Part shown: piece by piece, positions 44,624 to 55,918 of the stretch
Layout of the letters: every line of letters begins with the position of its first letter
Position numbering within the stretch: position 1 is the first letter of the stretch
NCBI GenBank assembly: GCA_001557505.1
Contig: LSAX01000008.1
Location: forward strand, 1,674,001 to 1,738,000
Length of the DNA stretch: 64,000 bases
Direction: 5' to 3'
Origin: Reticulascus tulasneorum
Lineage: Eukaryota > Ascomycota > Sordariomycetes > Glomerellales > Reticulascaceae
The notes under the pieces: model-generated
The model's database searches: none
The model's input: the letters and a program-made list of their open reading frames with translations, nothing else
Told to the model about the DNA's origin: nothing
Made by a program: the position numbers and the translations under genes

Positions 44624-46388
44624 CTTGTCGACGTCGGCGTCGGCGTCGGCGTCGGTGACGGTCGAGGTTTCCTGGGAGGGGAGAGTCGTTGGGGTGCGGC
44701 GCACTTCGTGTAATAAGGAGGATTTAAATAGCACTCTCGTCAGACAGGTTGGGGGCCGCAACAGCACGATGCTGTCTTGTGTCCTGAGCCCCCTATGAAG
44801 CTGGCGCGTGGATGGCCAGATGATGAAAGCACGAATCCTAGAACCGAGATGAGTAATGTTTCTGGGCGAGTGGTACGAGGCGCAAAATTGGACTCGAGAC
44901 GTTCGACTCGGTGGTTGGAAAGGTGTCACAGGTCACGGAAGCGCACGTGCCGAGGGAGGACGATGTCAAAGAGAGGCTAATAAGTGGCCGTACTCAGAAT
45001 CTGTAGAAGGTAAAAAGGAATGGAGAAGGGTGCGAAGTTGTTGAGAGGCAAATGCATGGTGGGACCTTTACGCAATTGAATGAGGCTACGCATATGGGAG
45101 CTTGGAAGTTGCAAAGCCTGTTTTAAAGGAAGAGGCGTTGAGGGTGGTAGTGAGTGAATGCATGTGTGAGTGATTATGTGATTAGGTGATGTGCAGGAAC
45201 AGCGTGGAAGTCTCTCTTCAACACCGCCAAAATGGAACATGTGCCGTCCATCTCTGATTATTCCATGACTATTCCATGTATGTCCTACCCTTTTCTCCTT
45301 TCTGTCTTTTCGTTTAGTCTTACATTACCCTTTACTGCTACTAGTCTGTTAATCCTTTTCTTTCATTTATTCTGCATGCATTGTACATCGATAGATCGAT
45401 CTCCTTACAAACTACCGCCTCTCATTACCATGGCTCGGTATTAGGGGCGGCAGGGACATATCCAAGCTAAGGGCAGACGACGTGCATCATGAAGGAACAT
45501 AACGAACTAACCCCCTAATAAACCTTGAGCTGTCGAATCCCGGGCTGATGGCTCGGCGCTTCAGCCAGTCGGTTCCATCCAACTGCAGCGCTAAAACCCG
45601 TTCGTCGAGTCTCAATCTGAAGCTTAACACCGCGCATTATGGATCCGTCCCGCCTGGTTGGTTGCCCGAAGAGCATGTCTTACAGCTGCTAGCGGGCTCC
45701 CTATTTGCTCGCTCGCATGTCGGCGTTGGTTTGGCCATGATGCCGTTGGTGATCCTTACATAACATGCCCCTGGGTTCCACACCCCCGAGGAATGGCGAA
45801 TGTGCCTCTTAGAAGAGGGGCGTTCTAAGTTTAGCTTCATGCTTCACCACTTGCGATCCCAACGCCGTCATCGATGACCTTAGTCTGTGTCATTCTCACT
45901 TGGATTTCCTCGTGTTTTGTGCGGCCGACGGGCATTCGGGCAATGAAAAATGATGGAAAATTGCAGAGAATAATCATCTGCTCGCCCATCCATCCGTCCT
46001 TCCTCACTGCACAGAGACATGAATCTCCAATGAGGCGCTCTGCGACCCGAGTTGATAAAGTGAGTGGTGGAGTTACAGACAGAGTTCAGATGATGCACGT
46101 TGCACATGCTTCCACACAAACACACACATGGGACCGCCATGCATAAAAATAGGCCGTTTCTTTGCCTAGCTCGGTGTTACTGAGTGGAGGGAAGTTCCAT
46201 GTCATCCCACAATGGATATATGCGTCCAGCCAGCATCAATCCTTTCCCTAGAACGCCTCGGTTTCCGAAAATATGAAAGCCACCCACTGATACACAAAAG
46301 GTATTGTACACAACGGACCCCATTTAGTCGTAAATGTCTGTTCCCACTGCAGGTGGGCGGCGCATGGCTGATAAAGCAGTCCTCGCCT
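44624..46388. other. Intergenic, no supported gene
   Basis: Promoter of the tyrosine phosphatase plus 3' flank of the Fmp25-like gene. Just upstream of the phosphatase start, 44626-44656 is a GTCGGC hexanucleotide run (about five copies). It is in frame with the phosphatase and would encode Asp-Ala repeats if translated. I found no other gene-like feature. Confidence 0.5.
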
Positions 46389-48203
46389 TCAGACCCCCGA
46401 GTAGACGGCCGTTGTATACTTGCCGCATTCCACCCTCTGCTCCACGCTCACCTTTCTGCCCTTCCCATCCTCTCCAAGTCTCACACTGTGTCTGGGCGTA
46501 ATCTGCAGCCGATGCACTTCTCCTTTCCGACCCTTCTCGGCATCGCCCTGACCACCATCCAGCGGACCAATGTAGGTCGGGCTGTTCAGGTTGCTGCGCT
46601 TCCCGGTTCCAAGCTGATAATGCTCATTGCCACCCCAGAAAAGAACATCTGCACCCCAGTTGGTGTCGTTGTCCGAGCTTCTGTTGGATGCTCCAATTCG
46701 TGTGACGTTGTCCATGATGGCAGATGCATGCGTGGTTCCTACTGAGATATAAGAGAGTCTGATTGGCACCATCTTGTTGGTATTTTCGTCGAATTCGAAG
46801 AGAGATGATAGCGACTTCAACTTGTTGGGCTTGCCCGAGACATGGGTCCATTTGCCATTGCCTAAATTACCATATATCCCTTGTCCACAAGCCCATGTAT
46901 CTGCCGTGACACGAGGGAGCCGCCGAGCAGGCGCAAGCTCCTCGGTTTGAATTTGACTGACCGGCTGTACCGCATCCACGGTGAAGAAGGTGTTTTGTCC
47001 ACCTGCTGCAATTGACGTGACCTTAGGGACTAAGCCCGTGTTGGTGTAGAGTTTGTTCACCGCTACCAAAGACGGGACGTCGATTGTCTCGAACCCGGTC
47101 TCCGACTCGAACCCCAGCTGTCCATACATGTTGTCTCCGAACGAGAAAAGCTTGCCCTCTTTGTCCAGCACAGCCGAGTGATAATCCCCGGTTGCGATTT
47201 GTACGATGTCGAAACCTTTCAGTGTAGATATTTCGTGAGGCTGGTCAAATGCCCCTTGAGGTCTCGTCAGCCAACCAAGTCCAGGAACTCCCATCTGGCC
47301 TTTAGAGGGAAAATCCGACGTGCTAGATGCTGCGGAAAAGACCCGGCCCTTGGATGTCAACATAAGACAGTGATCCAACCCGCTGCTGACATCAACAATC
47401 TTCTCGCCCCGTTCAAGAGCTTTTGGCGTTAGAATTCGATAACTGACTGACTCGGGGCCTGAAGAGCTCGAGCTCCAAAATGGAATCCACGATGATGATG
47501 TGGACTCCGGTTGCTGCTTGGCGCCCGAGACCTGATCACCACGAGCCGCAGGGACAGAGTAAACAGATCCACTGGACGAAAGGCCAATGATCCGGTCAGA
47601 TGACACTGTGATCTTGCGGATGTCCTTGCCACTCAATGTGGTCGCCGGGTTCGGGTCGGCTGTCGAATACCCCAAGCCCCACTGCACCAAGTCGCCATTC
47701 TCAGTGACGGCGGCCCCAAACTGCTGGCCGAGCTTCAAATCTCTTAAGATTTGGCCGTCAAAGTATGCGATTCTCCTCGGCTGTTTGATGACTGCGTCCT
47801 TGGCGTTCGGATCGATGACCTTGCCAGAGTTTGACCCCCAGGCATAGACCCCAGGGTTCTCCCAGCTCTTCTTGACCTGGAGATGTTGAGAGCTGATGAT
47901 GTCCCGATTGTCCTCCTTCGAGACAGGCTGGATCCTATTCTTCTCAAACTCAATCTTGGCTTTCTCAATACCCGACCCGACTGGTTTGGTGTTATCTGCC
48001 ACGGGGAAGAGTCTTGGATAGTAATAGACGGCGCCAGTGGACAGAGCAAAGATGGTTGCAAACGCAACCAGCTTTCCACCCTTCCGTGGCCTCCCGCCAG
48101 CGCTCCTACTAGCATGGCGTATCCATTGCCGATGAACTGGATGTGAACTTCGAGCTGCTGCGATGATCTGAGACTGTCGGAGGGCGGTCCTGTACAGCGT
48201 CAT
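46389..48203 (-). CDS. Mitochondrial RCC1-repeat protein, Fmp25-like
   Basis: A single exon of 604 residues. The N-terminus is a mitochondrial presequence (basic, hydroxylated, no acidic residues: MTLYRTALRQSQIIAAARSS and following RQWIRHASRSAGGRPRKGGK). One transmembrane segment follows (KLVAFATIFALSTGAVYYYPRLF). The rest consists of RCC1-type blades: GVYAWGSNSGKVI, GDLVQWGLGYS, GLDHCLMLTSKGRVFSAAS, GDYHSAVLDKEGKLFSFGDNMYGQLG, TWACGQGIYGNLGNGKW and DVLFWGGNEHYQLGTGKRS. Yeast Fmp25 is an inner-membrane protein needed for respiratory complex III assembly, and this length and architecture match it. The gene shares a 394-bp divergent promoter with COG3. Confidence 0.87.
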   Translation of the reverse strand: MTLYRTALRQSQIIAAARSSHPVHRQWIRHASRSAGGRPRKGGKLVAFATIFALSTGAVYYYPRLFPVADNTKPVGSGIEKAKIEFEKNRIQPVSKEDNRDIISSQHLQVKKSWENPGVYAWGSNSGKVIDPNAKDAVIKQPRRIAYFDGQILRDLKLGQQFGAAVTENGDLVQWGLGYSTADPNPATTLSGKDIRKITVSSDRIIGLSSSGSVYSVPAARGDQVSGAKQQPESTSSSWIPFWSSSSSGPESVSYRILTPKALERGEKIVDVSSGLDHCLMLTSKGRVFSAASSTSDFPSKGQMGVPGLGWLTRPQGAFDQPHEISTLKGFDIVQIATGDYHSAVLDKEGKLFSFGDNMYGQLGFESETGFETIDVPSLVAVNKLYTNTGLVPKVTSIAAGGQNTFFTVDAVQPVSQIQTEELAPARRLPRVTADTWACGQGIYGNLGNGKWTHVSGKPNKLKSLSSLFEFDENTNKMVPIRLSYISVGTTHASAIMDNVTRIGASNRSSDNDTNWGADVLFWGGNEHYQLGTGKRSNLNSPTYIGPLDGGQGDAEKGRKGEVHRLQITPRHSVRLGEDGKGRKVSVEQRVECGKYTTAVYSGV

Positions 48204-48597
48204 GATGTGTGTTGCAACGCTCTTATCAGAATGCGCAGGTACTGTCTACTCTACGGTAGCTGGACAGCTATTCAGATTTCATGTAACTTGGTCTTGTAAA
48301 CACCTGGAGTTCAGAGAGTGACGTGAGGGCTATGAGAGTGGAGGGAATGGAGTCAAGGTCGTGAGGTCATCAGTCCAGCCTAGGTGCACCATAAAAAGTT
48401 CGCCCAAAGAGACGCGATCTTAATCCACCACATCCGCGCCTAGGACCCTTGGAGAGCCCGTGCGCCCCGCAGCCGAATGCCCCACAATTTTAGATCGGAA
48501 CCACCCCAAAGCGTTTTCCACTAAGCTGCCCTCCCAAAAGACTTCCACAGATTGAACACGACACCGAGTTGACACCGAATTGGCACCGTTCAGAAAG
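48204..48597. promoter_or_regulatory. Compact divergent promoter, Fmp25-like and COG3
   Basis: Only 394 bp separate two divergent start codons, so regulatory sites must be shared or close. No TATA box or CCAAT pentamer is conspicuous. CACC/CCAC-rich patches occur near 48425 and 48480. Confidence 0.5.
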
Positions 48598-51076
48598 ATG
48601 TACGATGATTCTTGGTACAGCTTCGTGCCAGAGGTCGCGAAACGAGGAGCTACAAATCAAGGCCCTGGCCACCGGCGAAAAGAATCATTACTCCAACAAC
48701 CAAATGTGAATATTTACTTGCAGACCCCCACTACCCTTGAGCTATTGCTGACCTCCTCACCTTCAGGGCACAATCCAGGCCGACATTCCGGAACCCCTTG
48801 GCGAGATCTTTGAGGAGATTGAAGGCACAAATTCTCCCCCAGAAGCCACTGTGATCCGACGAGCGAAGTCGTACTCCGATTTTTACCATGTTGTTCGCGC
48901 GCAACTGGCAAAGGACAGCCAGACGAAGCGGAGGAAGAGGAAGGACAAGACTCGGGAGGCGTTGATGCTAGAAGGAGACCTCTCCAAGTCTCACTCAGAG
49001 AAACAGCCTATCTTGGGCACTCATGATGATGAGTTGCTGGAATCGAGCCAACAGGAGTATCTGTAGGTTGCCTACTACTACTGCCACAAGGGGTCTTACT
49101 GATGGGCATAGTCTATATAACGACCAGTTGGCTATGACAGAAAGACATCTTGATTCGTTGATAGAAGATACCAACGAGGCGCTGAAGTTGCTAACCACCC
49201 TGTCGAACTCTTTCCAAGCGGTGGAAGCTCAAACTACGTCGTTCCAGTCTCAATGCGAAGACCTCCTAACCGAGCAACGACGGCTAGAGTCTCTGGCTGA
49301 TGACGTCGGTACCGATCTGCACTTTTATGAATACCTTGACAATGTTTCGAGGAGACTAAATGCCCCGGGAGCTGGTCGTTTGGTGGATGACGACACGTTC
49401 GGCGAGGTTCTGAGGAACTTGAACTCTTGCATAGGATTCATGACCAAACATGTAAGACTGCTCTCTCTCTGTTCCGGACCTGGCGTTAACTGGACGCAGA
49501 CCACCTACCGTGATGCTGAGTCGTATCTTGCACGATACCAATCCCTACTAACGAAAGCTCTTCATCTTCTGGAAGTCGGTTTCACAGCCCGGTTGGAAAA
49601 CATCTCTTCGGATTTAGGAAAACAGATTGCTGCAACGCAATCCGAGGCTACCAGGCACGCTCTTGCGTATGGTCGTTTTGAGGAGATGGTTTTAGACACT
49701 TACTCCCTCATTCCCAACATACACAAAGTGGTCCGCAATGTCTACGATCAAGTTGGTCATCCAGTTTCGGGTACTGCGGGGGATATCTACACGAACACGG
49801 CCAGCAACCTTTTCCAGACGTATCTGTCCTTTCGAGATCGGGACTTGAAACCGTTGATCCAGCGCGACTTGGACGAATTCAAAAAGGAGACCAAAGACCA
49901 GTCCGTGGAGACCGGCTCGAGAAATTTTGTAAAGCAATGGTTCGAGCGTGCGTATAACGAGGCAAGCCTGTTCACCAAGGTTTTCGGTATCGAGTTGCAG
50001 TGGAGCTCCGACCCTGAATCTGCGTACACCTTGCTCAAAGCTTACCAGAGGTCACTCATCAACCCTGCAAATCTTTCGCCCCTGGCTACGAACCTCCAGG
50101 CGGTGTTGCAAACGGCTGATTTACCTACTGTTTGCAACATCGTTGGGTGGCTCACGAACGAGTATCTCGTTCTTGAATATGACGAAGAAGAGTCTACTTT
50201 CGCAAGACAATGCAGGGAGCTGAGTGCCCGGCTACTTACGGAATACCTGTGGGTGTTCACAGATAATGCGTTCGAAGCAGAGATCACGAAATCCGTGTCC
50301 AAGGCCGTGGTAAAAGATGATGCTCTGAAAATAAGTCCGGTTGTTAATGGCGTGTCCTCTTCAAACGCCTACGTTCCTGTCAAAAAAGCTATGGAGATCC
50401 TGGCCATGTATGACCGAGCCATGCCTAAGGAGCGGAGTGTAAGTGTCTCTTTCTTGAGATTTCCACGATTACTAATAGACTGCAGCAAAAGAATAGTCAG
50501 GTCGTTTTCAAGATCGTCCGGGAAACGATTCAAATGCTCCAGCGCGCCGAGGCACGCATCCGATCCATCAAAATCGATACTGATCCAGATCTATTCATGG
50601 TGAAGAACCTCCTCATCCTCAAAAACGAATTGGTCTCCCTCGAAATCGGCGACATTCGCAGTGACGGCGCCGCGATGCAGCATTTCGGTCACATCTGGGA
50701 TACGCTCAGCCCGCAAAACTGGATGGGCTTCTTCAGTAATGTGATTGGTGGCTCGTTATGGTCGCGCGGCATGCCGCAGCCGTCGGTGACTGCGAAGACA
50801 TTGACTGTGGAAGATATGAGCGAGCAGCTGGACGAGCTCTTGCGGCAGTCGATTGTCGGATTCACCCAACGGTGGGGGGCTCTGATTAATGATGCGAGCG
50901 CTCGCAAGGTTGGCGTCAAGCCGATAGGGAAGGTTGAGAAGGAGCTGGAAGCAGTCCTACAAGCGGCTTTCAGCAACCAGCCTGAGGTCATCGGGAAGTT
51001 GAAGGAGGCTATTCAGATGAATGCGCAGGCACAGAAGGAGGCCAGCGGGGAGAAGAAAGGAGTAAGACGATATTGA
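48598..51076 (+). CDS. cog3: Conserved oligomeric Golgi complex subunit 3 (COG3/Sec34)
   Basis: Five exons (48598-48705, 48767-49062, 49112-49451, 49500-50438, 50486-51076) encode 757 residues. COG3 belongs to lobe A of the COG tether that captures retrograde vesicles at the Golgi. The N-terminus MYDDSWYSFVPEV and RRAKSYSDFYHVVRAQL are typical of fungal Sec34. The long helical central region includes LYNDQLAMTERHLDSLIEDTNEALKLL, QCEDLLTEQRRLESLADDV, FYEYLDNVSRRLNAPG and YRDAESYLARYQSLLTKAL. The C-terminal part contains IDTDPDLFMVKNLLILKNELVSLEIG. Intron 3 (49452-49499, 48 bp) is a multiple of three without a stop, so retention would insert 16 residues. Splicing is preferred because it joins GFMTKH to TYRDAESY as in relatives. 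The start follows the TTG that opens the longer frame. Confidence 0.9.
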
Positions 51077-51604
51077 AGAACTACGAGACAATATTCCAAG
51101 GTCAAATACTCGTCTTTCCGGAGTAGGCTTGCTTGCGCGCCTCTGCACCAAGACGCTTTCCTATGATTTCTCGAATACAGATGTTTGCAAAGTCTGTTGA
51201 GTCCGCTTATATAGCTTACAAGCACCAAATCCCATCAGGCATGTTCGCACCAACACCATCTTGTTTGACATCTCGTGCATTCTGCCACCTGCGACCTTGC
51301 ACATTGGAAAGGCAGTTTTGTCTGCTGGCTAGCGAGCCATCGCTGATTTCTAAAGGTAACGGAAGCCAGTGACAGATTGTTTTAAAATAATGGATTGTAT
51401 ATATGACGGGCTCTGCTTCTCGACAAACCTTGAGTCTCATGTGATCGAACAGACTGCTATTGGCCGGCACGGAAACTCAGCCGCACGAGGCTGGCAACTA
51501 CAGCCACTTCGTATCGTCCCTTCCTGAGGCACAAGTCGATTCTGATGTCCCTACGTGCGAAATTCTACAGAGGACGATTTCAGAATATTGCCAAAGTTCA
51601 GCCA
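51077..51604. other. Intergenic before the NLR-like gene
   Basis: About 530 bp, containing the 3' flank of COG3 and the promoter of the NLR-like gene. An in-frame ATG at 51545 is a possible earlier start. No other feature is supported. Confidence 0.5.
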
Positions 51605-54600
51605 ATGAGTCGGACATTCCGTGTTCGCGGCGTGCCGTTCGACTGGGATATCGACCGCTTGCGGTCCTTCCTGGCAGAACAGGACAGCTCCGCGCCGCCG
51701 ACCATCAAATCGCTTGCCAACGAGGTCAACCGCAGATCAAAAGTAGCGACTGTTTCCTTCCAGACTCTCCCCAAGGAGCTGCAAGCTCTTAAACCGGGTG
51801 GCTCCTGGCAGATTTCTCATTCGACATCGTCTTCAGAACAGCCCGGTCGCCCACTCTACCTCAGCCTTGACGATGGCTTCCTGGGTATCACGACTCTATT
51901 CTCGCCTCCTGCGCAGGAGCACAAGGTCGAGTGAGTGGCCTTAGTCGGCCATTACACTGTTGCTAATATTTATGTCCCTAGCATCATAGCAATCTCTGGG
52001 CTTGGCGGACATGCATTCAGGTCGTTCAAAGAGAGGGGAGGGGAATATATGTGGTTGCGAGACACGCTCCCATATGATATAAATGGGGAAGGCAACGACT
52101 CAAATATTGCAAGAGTGATGGTTTATGGCTACGAATCAGCTGTTGCAGACAGTAAGAGCTTCCAGAACCTAGAAGATCTAGCCACATCATTCCAAACTAC
52201 CCTCCTGGCATTAGCCTGCGCTATTGTCAGACCGATCATTTTCGTCGCTCATAGTCTAGGCGGACTCATCGTAAAGCAAGTAAGTCTACCTATTTCTTTG
52301 ATTCTATTCCACAGATTCTATTCCACAGATTCTTACATGAGACAGGCTATTATCTCACTCTCTAAGTCAAAAAACGAAGATAACCAGAAACTCGTTCAAG
52401 CAGTATATGGAATCGTCTTCTTCGGAGTCCCACATGACGGCATGGACAATAGGTCGCTCATCCCGATGGCTGGGGATGCACCAAACCGATTCCTTATCGA
52501 GTCTATTGGACGGGTTAATTCGCAGGTCCTCAGTATTCAGCAGCGAGAGTTTCCGGCAGCATTAGGTGCCGAGGGCAAGTCAGAGATCGTTTGCTTTTAT
52601 GAGACTCTTCAATCGCCGACAGCCAAACGGGTACGCTTATCAATCATCCCACGGGTACAATTAGCTAATAACTAGCAGGATGAAAACGGCAATTGGGCGA
52701 TGAACGGTCCCGACGCAGTCCTCGTTACCAAATCATCCGCCACGCACTGCCGACCATGGGAGTACGGGGAAGAGCATATATGTGCGATCAACCGCACGCA
52801 CTCAGAGATGGTCAAGTTTAGATCCGGTGACCACGAGTATGACAATGCTCTTCAAAGGCTCAGAGGCCTAGCCTGGCGAGCGATAAGGTCGTCCTTGTCT
52901 GGGGTTGCAGAGCGTCATTACGTCGTTCCGCATGAGACTGTCCAAAGCTATACCCAAAGAGATGAGCTGTGGCAGGAACTCGAGGAGAAGATGCGAAAGC
53001 AACATGAGAATGCTAGTGTTCTGCATGCGGTTGCAGTTACCGGACTAGGCGGTGCTGGTAAATCACAGCTCGCACTCAAGTATGCAGAGAAGCACAGAGG
53101 TCGTTTCAACCCAATTCTATGGATTGATGCGACAGATGAGGACGCGGTGCGATCCAGTTTCGAAAGACTCGCCGCGGAGCTTGGACTTGCGGTCAACCGA
53201 ACTGAACAGCAGGGTCCGGCTTTGGTTGATGCGGGGGCTGTCCAAGCAGTGCTTCGATGGCTTCGTGACCGAATAGAGGTGGAGAACGAATGGCTGGTTA
53301 TCATTGACAATGCAGATGACCCCACTTGGGGAATCAAGACGATAATCCCGAAAGGGAAGTTGGGAAGCCTCATTATTACCAGTCAGGACGAGCGAAGTCC
53401 AATGCTCGTCCCTAGGGGCTGCGAACAAGTTAGGGTCGGTGTTATGTCCGCGCTAGAAGGAGCAGAACTACTTCTTCAACATCTTCCCTGGGATATTAAC
53501 TCAGCTCCAAAACACATCCGACAAAGCTGCGATCAAGTAGCGCGAAAGCTTGGGTGCTTGGCGCTTGCCATCGATCTTGCTGGTGCTTATATTGGCAATG
53601 ATGATCTCCCTGAACAGGCCTTGGTACACTATCTGGCAGACTTCGATAAGCATCGCGACGAGCTCCTGCAGATGGATGAATTTCGCGGATTGTTGCCAAC
53701 ACAAAAGACGGTGTGGACAGTATGGGACACAACACTAGACAAGATCATGAGGGACAATGCACGCCTACAGCCTGGCGAGCTGTTGACTTTTCTCGCGCAC
53801 TTCAAGGGTAGTATCATTCAAGACGAGATTTTTCGTCTCGCAGCTCTTGGGACTGTAACCCTCAAAGGTGAGTTGCTAAACCAATTGCCTTCTGAGCTCC
53901 GGCAATTTTTCACACCTGACGGTGAGAACTGGGACGACTTCCTATATCGGCAGAGCCGGGACGTACTATTGCGCTATAGCTTATTACAGCGATCGGATGG
54001 AGGGTTTAGTGGAGTAACAATGCACGGGCTGGTTCAGTGGCGTGCATTACAGCGCGGGCAAAGTAGACCATGGCGTTGGTGGTTTATGGTTTTCCTAGTG
54101 GCAGCATGTTGTCAAATTAGAAAGGAGAAACATCAGTCTGAGTTACGTCGACGCCTGATGGCACACCTTCCAGACATGCGCGAGGGTTACATGGACGGGA
54201 ATGTATATCCAAAGAGCTATGAGTATGTAGGGAGTATATTGGGCAGGGTATATTATGAGGAAGGCCGGTGGGGGGACGCGGAAACGTTAGAAGTGCAGGT
54301 GATGCACATTTGTAAGACGAAGCTTGGGGTGGACCACCTTCACACTCTAACGAGTATGGCTTACCTTGCATCAACGTATTCGAGACAAGGCCGCTGGGAA
54401 GAGGCTGAAACATTACGGGTGCCAGTAATGCAGACTCGAAAGACGAAGCTTGGAGAAGACCACCCCGAAACACTCAGGAGCATGGCAGGGCTTGCGTCAA
54501 TATACAGGAATCAAGGGCGGTGGGAAGAGGCGGAAACGTTAGGGGTGCAGGTGATGCAGACTCGAAAGACGAAGCTTGGAGAAGATCACCCCGATACACT

Positions 54601-55045
54601 CAGGAGCATGGCCAACCTTGCGTCAACATATAGGAATCAAGGGCGGTGGGAAGAGGCGGAAGCTTTAGAGGTGCCAGTGATGCAGATTCGAAAGACGAAG
54701 CTTGGAGAAGACCACTCCGATACTCTCAGGAGCATGGCCAACCTTGCGTCAACATATAGAATCCAAGGGCGGTGGGAAGAGGCGGAAGCGTTAGGGCTGC
54801 CGGTGATGCAGACTCGAAAGACGAAACTTGGAGAAGACCATCCTAGTACGCTAATAAGCATGAATAATCTAGCCTTTACATGGAAAAGGCAAGGCAAATT
54901 TACAGATGCCATTAAACTTTTGGAGGAATGCGTGCCGCGACAAGCTCGGATGCTTGGTGTTAATCACCCTGAATACCTAGAATCTTCCAAAACGTTAACC
55001 CAATGGCAGAAAGAGAACTTAAGCGTCAGTGTTATTAGTCAATAG
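51605..55045 (+). CDS. NLR-like protein: lipase-like domain, NB-ARC, TPR
   Basis: Four exons (51605-51930, 51982-52279, 52346-52630, 52679-55045) give 1091 residues; an in-frame ATG at 51545 would add 20. Residues 1-108 are a small leader (SRTFRVRGVPFDWDIDRLRSF) often seen before this lipase type. Residues 110-300 are an alpha/beta-hydrolase of the SesB/SERAC1-like kind, with ISGLGGHAF and the nucleophile serine in FVAHSLGGLIVKQ (S200). The NB-ARC follows: P-loop GLGGAGKS (425-432), Walker B WLVIIDNADD, LIITSQDER and GCLALAIDLAGAYI. The C-terminus from about residue 825 is kinesin-light-chain-type TPR. Fungal NLRs with this order are linked to heterokaryon incompatibility and conflict with other organisms. 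Intron 2 (66 bp) is a multiple of three and holds a 14-bp tandem duplication. No obvious partner effector gene is adjacent. Confidence 0.92.
54240..54900 (+). repeat. 126-bp near-identical TPR-coding tandem repeat
   Basis: About five units with a strict 126-bp (42-codon) period inside the NLR-like gene. The block AAGACGAAGCTTGG starts at 54314, 54440, 54566 and 54692; a one-base variant (AAGACGAAACTTGG) starts at 54818. Each unit encodes a TPR of the form TRKTKLGEDHPDTLRSMANL followed by ASTYRNQGRWEEAE. Units 2 to 5 are nearly identical over most of their length, while the first and last units are more diverged. Confidence 0.93.
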
Positions 55046-55918
55046 CTCTGTAAGGCATAGGAATATATAAACGCTATTGGACTTTTTCCAGAATGGCGAC
55101 ACTGCAGATTATATTTATATGATCAAGTTTGTTCCTTTATCGTTATGCATATTATGTTTAGTCTCATGGACCTTGTGTCTAGAGTCAGATGCTGGGCAAG
55201 TAACCGACAAATCTTGGCACCAAGACTCAATACTGTTATTGACTTTTTGCACGTTAATCTAAGAACCAAGATTTACATGTAGACGGCCATAGTGTAAGAT
55301 GGATTCTTAGAAACGGCTCCCCAAATCGAACGGCGTTCGACTGTCCCTAGTTGCCCTGCATACTAGTCATAATCGCAAGAGAGGATCGAATGATTGTCTT
55401 CAGGTATTCCGAACCCTATTGAGTCATATGTATGCTAAGAACAGTTCGCTCAACAGAGAGTGCTTGCCTAAGTTAAATCATCGTCGCTTGCCAGACTTGA
55501 CGGATCTACTACTGTCCCTGGTCGAGATTAGCAGCTCTAGCCCTTTTCTGGGCTTAATTAGTCGTTTGGCTACTAGAGGAGGTTCAATGGAGGCAAATGA
55601 GTTACCCAAACATCGGAAATGAATGATAGGTATAACCTAGCAGTGGGAGTCGATGGTGTCAGCCAGAAAGCAACACTTTTGTACCCTAATGCGTCCCTCT
55701 GATCTCTGCTAATTAGGGACTAGTTCTAGGCCACCCAATGAACTTGAAGTTGAACGAAAGGGCTTATCGATAAGAACGGGGCTTATCTTATCGGGCCTTG
55801 GTATGTCTGCAAGTCTGGAATATTTTTCGATGGTCACCAGCAACCTTGAACCTTCATGTTCTTATAATCGCAACAACCGCATCCGAGCTTGACGTCTCAC
55901 ACCGGCGTCGCGAACATC
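55046..55918. other. Intergenic, no supported gene
   Basis: The 3' flank of the NLR-like gene and the promoter of RRP6. It is AT-richer than other gaps, with short frames on the plus strand (55077-55262, 55419-55622). These show no domain or splicing partner. Confidence 0.5.

Noticed and set aside
44624..44929. N-terminal extension of the tyrosine phosphatase frame
   Set aside because: It reads through an Asp-Ala microsatellite and basic leader sequence; the ATG at 44623 is a better start.
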